Positions 16,102-19,577 of a DNA stretch of 19,577 nt are shown one piece after another (position 1 is the stretch's first letter; each line of letters begins with the position of its first letter). The stretch is taken from the NCBI GenBank assembly GCA_002309575.1, contig DBXP01000054.1, forward strand, positions 1-19,577, read 5' to 3'. The position numbers and the translations under genes are program-made. This DNA is from a bacterium UBP6_UBA1209 (GTDB lineage: Bacteria > UBP6 > UBA1177). The notes beneath the pieces were generated by a model. It was not told the origin of the DNA. It was given only the letters and a program-made list of their open reading frames with translations, and made no database searches.

Positions 16102-17595
16102 ATGAAACGCTTCGGGTCGTTTTTATTTGTTCTTCTTTTTCTCTTTTCCTGCCAAAACAGCGGAGACAAGAAGCCGGACGAATCGCCGGATGCCGATGAT
16201 GACAACGTGTCCGATTCCGATGATATTGACGATGCAGACGACAACTCTCTGATCTATGATTTTTCGCTCGAACAGAACGAGCAGAATCTGCTCTCGTGCA
16301 GAGTGAATTTCAAAACAAAAGAGGAGATAAAGCTCTGCGTCCGCTATTTTTCGCCTTACCACGCGGGGTACAGGATCTGTGAAGATGAGCAGAAAAGCGT
16401 CCATTACTTCTTTCTTTGGGGTATGCGGGAAAGTCTTGACTATACTGTCGAAGTTGTCAACGAAGATAATGAGATCCTCGCAACATCGCGATATCATTCA
16501 GGACGTCTGCCGTATCCGATCCCGGCGATGACTTTGAATCTGAACGATCCCGAAAAGACCTCGCCCGGTTTTGTCCTTTTTCACTATGCCACAACGAGCA
16601 CGGATCTTCTCTACCCGATGGCCTTCATGGTCGACCGTGAGGGCTATATCGTCTGGTATTTTGAATACTGGTCGGGAGAGGCAAGCGCCTTCGGCGATCT
16701 GACATGGTATCCTGAAAAACAGAGCATAGTGATAGGTCTGGTAAAGGATTATTCGAGCCGCGAGATCCCGGGAGAGGAGGGGATCGAGATCGATCTCGAG
16801 GGCAATATTTTATGGAAATCACCTGAAATTCCAGGATATTATTACTACGGCAACAGCTGGAACCACTCTTATCAGCACCTCAGTGACGGCTCGGTCCTCT
16901 TCCCGAAATGTCAGGTCGAAGAGTGCATCTACTACGACACGATCGTCAATCTTGACGGAGATGATTACACGCCGCTCTGGCAGTGGTCGTTTGCCGATCA
17001 TTTCGAAATGCCGGATATATCCTGCGCCGGAACCGACAGGTATGACTGGACGCATGTAAACACCGTAACAATGGATAAATCCCAAGGCGTTGTTTATGTA
17101 AACTCGCGGAATTTCTCATCTTTCTTTAAGATCGATATTGAGAGCGGCGATATCTTGTGGCGGCTCGGCAGAGATGGCGATTTCACCTTTACCGGCGACA
17201 TCGACGACCCGTGCATCGGTCAGGCGCACGACCCGGAAATCAAGGGGAACCGTGTCCTTTTTTATGACAACGGAACTCCGGAGCGCGGCTACAGCAGGGT
17301 CATCGAATACACTCTGGACGAAAAGGCGATGACAGCAGAGGTCTCGTTTGTTTTTGACGGCCGTGAGCTCGGAATGGGGTGGTGGTCGGAGTTTTTCGGC
17401 GACGCCGACAGGCTTCCGAACGGCAATATCCTCGTTACAGTCGGCGATTACGACTTCAATCAGTACGGCAGGATTTTTGAGCTGACCCCGGACGGAGAGC
17501 CTGTCTGGGAGCTCCTTTTCGAAAAAAACGACAGCTGGAAAGTCGTTCTGTACAAATCAGAAAAAATCATCCCGCAGCTGGAGCCGTTGAATTAA
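16102..17595 (+). CDS. Arylsulfotransferase-family (ASST-like) lipoprotein
   Basis: The product has 497 residues. ATG at 16102 is chosen because AAGGAGGA is just upstream and the signal peptide starts there; an earlier in-frame ATG inside dnaE lacks one. The signal ends LFSC (Cys17), followed by an acidic linker (25-48, mostly Asp). A small beta domain (about 50-135) precedes a propeller-like region matching the arylsulfotransferase (ASST / Arylsulfotran_2) family. It has NHSYQHLSDGSVLFP (His255, His259), DWTHVNTV (His318), FKIDIESGDILWRLG and GQAHDPEI (His376). In ASST enzymes a histidine takes the sulfuryl group, so sulfate transfer is possible, but many family members have unknown substrates. 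The gene follows dnaE after 10 nt and is probably cotranscribed. Confidence 0.85.
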   Translation: MKRFGSFLFVLLFLFSCQNSGDKKPDESPDADDDNVSDSDDIDDADDNSLIYDFSLEQNEQNLLSCRVNFKTKEEIKLCVRYFSPYHAGYRICEDEQKSVHYFFLWGMRESLDYTVEVVNEDNEILATSRYHSGRLPYPIPAMTLNLNDPEKTSPGFVLFHYATTSTDLLYPMAFMVDREGYIVWYFEYWSGEASAFGDLTWYPEKQSIVIGLVKDYSSREIPGEEGIEIDLEGNILWKSPEIPGYYYYGNSWNHSYQHLSDGSVLFPKCQVEECIYYDTIVNLDGDDYTPLWQWSFADHFEMPDISCAGTDRYDWTHVNTVTMDKSQGVVYVNSRNFSSFFKIDIESGDILWRLGRDGDFTFTGDIDDPCIGQAHDPEIKGNRVLFYDNGTPERGYSRVIEYTLDEKAMTAEVSFVFDGRELGMGWWSEFFGDADRLPNGNILVTVGDYDFNQYGRIFELTPDGEPVWELLFEKNDSWKVVLYKSEKIIPQLEPLN

Positions 17596-17631
17596 AAATC
17601 CCCGCAAAAACCGCCGTTTTCTGCCTTGTCA

Positions 17632-17729
17632 ACGCAAAATACCATCTCGTTTCCAGGTTCAGTTCCTAATCTCCAGCATCGCTATAGCGATCAAGTTAAA
17701 AAGCAACATCAACATATTTTGATTTGAAA
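17632..17729 (+). repeat. Structured intergenic repeat, copy 1
   Basis: This copy matches copy 2 at 89 of 98 positions without gaps, counted by hand. It contains the perfect palindrome ATCGCTATAGCGAT (17678-17691), then AAGTTAAAA, and a 16-bp near-palindrome, ATCAACATATTTTGAT. Weaker similarity to copy 2 extends left to about 17611. It lies between the arylsulfotransferase-like gene and the toxin-antitoxin module. The outer GTTACC/GGTAAC pair of copy 2 is not preserved here. Confidence 0.85.
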
Positions 17730-17750
17730 TTAAAAGTTTTAACTAATTTG

Positions 17751-17778
17751 TTGACAAATCTCGATAATTAACTATATT
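17751..17778 (+). promoter_or_regulatory. Strong sigma70 promoter for the antitoxin RNA and toxin
   Basis: A perfect TTGACA (17751-17756) is 16 nt from TATATT (17773-17778, five of six matches). A 14-bp palindrome, ATTTGT-TG-ACAAAT (17746-17759), covers the -35 element and could be an operator. Transcription would start near 17784, at the first base of the pseudoknot-forming RNA. Confidence 0.6.
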
Positions 17779-17783
17779 GCCAA

Positions 17784-17855
17784 CTCAAGGATATCGCGCC
17801 TTTGACTGCGAACTTTATACGGCCGGAGCAGTTTTTATTGTTCCGGCATTTTTTT
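17784..17855 (+). ncRNA. Putative single-unit type III antitoxin RNA
   Basis: The segment lies between a strong promoter and a strong terminator, directly upstream of a ToxN/AbiQ-family gene, which is where type III antitoxin RNAs sit. It can form an H-type pseudoknot. Stem 1 pairs TCAAGG (17785-17790) with CCTTTGA (17799-17805), with one bulge. Stem 2 pairs TCGCG in the loop (17794-17798) with TGCGA (17807-17811), one pair being G-U. Known ToxI-type antitoxins are pseudoknots of about 35 nt repeated in tandem; only one unit is visible here. The fold was found by eye. Confidence 0.5.
17822..17855 (+). terminator. Intrinsic terminator between antitoxin RNA and toxin gene
   Basis: A 10-bp stem with two G-U pairs joins 17822-17831 (GCCGGAGCAG) to 17838-17847 (TTGTTCCGGC), around a six-base loop. 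Seven T residues follow (17849-17855). It ends eight nt before the toxin ATG. In type III systems such a terminator limits read-through so that antitoxin RNA exceeds toxin mRNA. Confidence 0.85.
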
Positions 17856-17863
17856 AAGTTGAA

Positions 17864-18349
17864 ATGCTGAATATTTACGAAATAGATTCTGATTACATCT
17901 CTTATCTTTCAGGTTTTGAAGAACATATTTTCAAAAACAGAAAAATTTCACAGAATTTCAGCCGTAAATACGTGGGTGTGGTCCTGAACATAAACGGATT
18001 TGATTATTTTGCTCCGCTTTCTTCGTTCAAAGAAAAACACAAGCGTCTCACTGAAACTACAGACTTCATCAAAATCGGAGTGTATGCAGTGATCAATCTT
18101 AATAATATGTTTCCCGCTCCGCTTGAATTGTGTAAGCAGATAAATTTTAATGAAATTGAAGACTTAAATTACAAAAATCTTTTGAGAAATGAGTATCGTA
18201 TTGTCAGACAGAAAGCCGTTTTGATTCTGCAAAACGCCAATGCAGTTTACAAGCATAAGTTGCTTAACGACGGAAAATCTAAGCTGAGCCAGCGTTGCAA
18301 CAATTTTAAGCTGCTCGAAGAAAAATCGAAAGAATATAAATGCGTCTAA
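17864..18349 (+). CDS. ToxN/AbiQ-family type III toxin endoribonuclease
   Basis: The 161-residue protein fits the ToxN/AbiQ family: MLNIYEIDSDYISYL at the start, KYVGVVLNINGFDYFAPLSS (35-54), VINLNNMFPAP (76-86) and the C-terminal LLEEKSKEY (150-158). In characterised ToxN the LTS-type residues after AP lie at the active site; here they are LSS, followed by FKEKHK. Family members cleave RNA, including their own antitoxin transcript, and several act in phage defence by abortive infection. There is no good ribosome site before the ATG, consistent with low toxin output. The gene is AT-rich compared with the housekeeping genes and is bracketed by repeat copies 1 and 2, suggesting acquisition. The family call rests on remembered conserved blocks rather than a profile search. 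Confidence 0.82.
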   Translation: MLNIYEIDSDYISYLSGFEEHIFKNRKISQNFSRKYVGVVLNINGFDYFAPLSSFKEKHKRLTETTDFIKIGVYAVINLNNMFPAPLELCKQINFNEIEDLNYKNLLRNEYRIVRQKAVLILQNANAVYKHKLLNDGKSKLSQRCNNFKLLEEKSKEYKCV

Positions 18350-18410
18350 ACGCAACCAAAATCAATTCATAATATCCCACAAACCCCCGCCCTTTTCTCG
18401 CGTTTTTTCG

Positions 18411-18508
18411 ACGCAAAATACCACCTAATTTCCAGATTCAGTTACCAACCTCCAGCATCGCTATAGCGATCAAGTTAAAAGGTAACATCAACATATTTTG
18501 ATTTGAAA
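18411..18508 (+). repeat. Structured intergenic repeat, copy 2
   Basis: This copy is in the same orientation as copy 1. It has the perfect 14-bp palindrome at 18457-18470, an outer inverted pair GTTACC (18441-18446) / GGTAAC (18481-18486), and the 16-bp near-palindrome at 18487-18502. Weaker similarity to copy 1 continues left to about 18387. It separates the toxin gene from the AlbA_2 gene. Confidence 0.85.
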
Positions 18509-18578
18509 ATACAAATTTTCCTCAATTATTATAAATATTTATTACAGTGTTCAGGTTTTCTGTTTTTAGGAGTGAAAT

Positions 18579-19091
18579 ATGTCGGAAAATCAGAACATAG
18601 AATACAAAGAATCTTGGCATGACGAGTATCTCAGGTGGATTTGCGGTTTTGCCAACGCGCAGGGTGGCAAAATCTGTATCGGAGTCAACGATAAAGGCGA
18701 AGTTATCGGTCTCAAAAACAGCAAAAAGCTGATGGAAGATATTCCGAACAAAATTCAGGCAGGGCTTGGTATCGTCGCGGATGTGAATAAAAAAACACAA
18801 GACGGTCTGGATTACATTGAAATTGTTGTCAAGGCGAGCAATTTCCCTGTGAGTTACCACGGCGAGTTTCACTACAGGAGCGGCAGCACGAAGCAGTTGC
18901 TGACTGGTATTGCTCTGACAGAATTTATCACTCGGAAAACCGGCATTCGCTGGGAAGATGTTACCGTTGATGATATCGGTGTTGACGATCTGGATGCCGA
19001 AAGTTTCAAGATTTTCCGCCGCGAGGCTTTGCGCAGCAAGAGGATGCAGCCGGAAGAACTCGATATTCCGAATGAAGAACTTTTGAATTGA
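18579..19091 (+). CDS. AlbA_2 (Schlafen-type) domain protein, truncated
   Basis: The 170-residue ORF has a TTAGGAG ribosome site and encodes an AlbA_2 putative nucleic-acid-binding domain. Its hallmarks are IEYKESWHDEYLRWICGFAN (7-26), GGKICIGVNDKGEVIGL, KKLMEDIPNKI and YHGEFHYRSGSTKQLLTG. In full-length relatives of about 450-500 residues this is followed by an ATPase-like domain and a C-terminal winged helix. Here the protein stops after PNEELLN, close to where the next domain should start. The missing winged helix appears in the next ORF, in the -1 frame, overlapping by four nt (TTGA). I infer an internal deletion in an ancestral gene. The N-terminal domain itself looks intact and could still be made. 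Confidence 0.8.
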   Translation: MSENQNIEYKESWHDEYLRWICGFANAQGGKICIGVNDKGEVIGLKNSKKLMEDIPNKIQAGLGIVADVNKKTQDGLDYIEIVVKASNFPVSYHGEFHYRSGSTKQLLTGIALTEFITRKTGIRWEDVTVDDIGVDDLDAESFKIFRREALRSKRMQPEELDIPNEELLN

Positions 19092-19354
19092 AAGAGGCTT
19101 TGATTGATTCACCGAAGTCTCATGTCGGAATAAATGTCGGTGTAAATGTCGGTGTAAATGCAAGAAAATTGCTTGATTTAATTTCTGAAATCCCGAACAT
19201 TTCTGCTTTAGCGGCAAGCGAAAAATTAGGAATTAGTAAACGTCAGGCAGAACGATTGTTTACACACTTAAAAGAACTCAATTTGATTGAACGAATAGGC
19301 TCAGATAAAACTGGTTACTGGAAAATACTTCCACCTCAGAAATCAGACAAGTGA
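19088..19354 (+). CDS. Winged-helix C-terminal remnant of the AlbA_2 protein
   Basis: The 88-residue ORF can only start at TTG (19088), overlapping the stop of the AlbA_2 ORF. It starts with a VGINVGVNVGVN linker, then a winged-helix domain: KLLDLISEIPNISALAASEK, then LGISKRQAERLFTHLKELNLIERIG and a wing ending TGYWKIL. This linker plus winged helix is the usual C-terminus of RecG-like AlbA_2 proteins, supporting common origin with the preceding ORF. It may be a remnant without its own translation, or be coupled through the TTGA overlap. The start codon is uncertain. Confidence 0.55.
   Translation: MKEALIDSPKSHVGINVGVNVGVNARKLLDLISEIPNISALAASEKLGISKRQAERLFTHLKELNLIERIGSDKTGYWKILPPQKSDK
19124..19159 (+). 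repeat. Three tandem 12-bp repeats encoding the GVN linker
   Basis: GTCGGAATAAAT is followed by two perfect copies of GTCGGTGTAAAT. In the winged-helix frame these encode (V)GIN-VGVN-VGVN. Copy number could vary by slippage. Confidence 0.85.
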
Positions 19355-19363
19355 TCTTTTTAA

Positions 19364-19426
19364 ATTACCAACCTCCAGCATCGCTATAGCGATCAAGTTA
19401 AAAGGTAACATCAACATATTTTGATT
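19364..19426 (+). repeat. Structured intergenic repeat, copy 3 (left part missing)
   Basis: From TTACCAACCTCC onward this copy is nearly identical to copy 2, with the 14-bp palindrome at 19380-19393, GGTAAC and the 16-bp near-palindrome. The left 30 or so bases of the other copies are absent; the copy begins 10 nt after the stop of the winged-helix ORF. It is in the same orientation as copies 1 and 2. Confidence 0.85.
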
Positions 19427-19505
19427 CTAAATTAAAAATTAACATTTTTGCTCAGCGGCGCAATATAAGCATCACTCGCATTTCCTCATTCTCAGACTCA
19501 ACATT

Positions 19506-19554
19506 GCCTAACATCTAAATTTCAAAATCATTCAATAAAATTAGATGGTTACGC
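19506..19554 (-). other. Inverted repeat with partial attC resemblance
   Basis: GCCTAAC-ATCTAA (19506-19518) pairs with TTAGAT-G-GTTACGC (19541-19554) with one mismatch and one unpaired base, and a TTT/AAA extension follows after a mismatch. On the minus strand the ends read GCGTAAC and GTTAGGC, close to the integron R boxes (the second is a perfect GTTRRRY), with the extra base on the 5-prime arm as in attC. It is only 49 bp and lacks the unpaired spacer between R and L boxes, so this is tentative. The rest of 19427-19577 shows no gene or other signal that I can support. Confidence 0.3.
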
Positions 19555-19577
19555 TATTAAATCAAAGATCGGATACA

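Noticed and set aside
17596..17783. Additional tandem antitoxin RNA units upstream
   Set aside because: No second copy of the pseudoknot unit is visible; this stretch is the palindromic repeat followed by AT-rich promoter DNA.
19080..19100. Programmed -1 frameshift joining the AlbA_2 and winged-helix ORFs
   Set aside because: No X-XXY-YYZ slippery heptamer lies in the correct frame before the TGA; an internal deletion explains the layout better.
17632..19426. CRISPR array
   Set aside because: The three repeats are about 98 bp long, 780-920 bp apart, and have genes between them; no short regular spacers.
17632..19426. Integron attC identity for the three repeats
   Set aside because: The RYYYAAC and GTTRRRY boxes are not found in the right pairing at their ends; GTTAAAA inside each copy is only a partial match.

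Overview
The window looks like chromosomal DNA (GC near 50%) from a Gram-negative bacterium rich in outer-membrane lipoproteins. Housekeeping genes (uup-like ABC-F, tyrS, purA, gmd, dnaE) are interleaved with large secreted proteins: a double DUF1566 lipoprotein with an Asn/Glu-rich linker, an EGF-like lipoprotein with an Asp/Glu/Pro linker, and an arylsulfotransferase-like lipoprotein with an Asp-rich linker. This mix resembles Myxococcota and former deltaproteobacterial candidate lineages, but the sequence alone does not fix the taxon.

Layout. (1) 1-2423, minus: a DUF1566 lipoprotein followed 21 nt later by an ABC-F ATPase that runs off the left edge. (2) 2602-6686, plus: tyrS, an EGF-like acidic lipoprotein, purA and a YccF membrane protein. 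(3) 11003-6718, minus: three tightly spaced exported proteins that look like one operon. They are an outer-membrane protein with a C-terminal barrel-like region, a lipoprotein, and a periplasmic protein with LPP20-like and PEGA-like domains. (4) 11146-17595, plus: gmd, dnaE and an arylsulfotransferase-family lipoprotein. The divergent promoters for blocks 3 and 4 share the 142-bp gap 11004-11145.

(5) 17596-19577 is a different, AT-richer accessory segment. Three direct copies of a structured non-coding repeat (about 98 bp, built on a perfect 14-bp palindrome) bracket two small modules. The first module has the architecture of a type III toxin-antitoxin system: a strong promoter, a short RNA that can fold as an H-type pseudoknot, a strong intrinsic terminator, then a ToxN/AbiQ-family endoribonuclease gene. 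Only one antitoxin RNA unit is visible, where described systems usually carry tandem repeats. The second module is an AlbA_2 (Schlafen-type) gene that seems to have lost its middle, leaving an N-terminal domain ORF and an overlapping winged-helix ORF. Near the right edge a 49-bp inverted repeat partly resembles an integron attC site read on the minus strand.

The toxin-antitoxin module and the repeat-bracketed organisation are the most interesting parts of the window. The three-protein envelope operon is the most interesting part of the otherwise housekeeping region.
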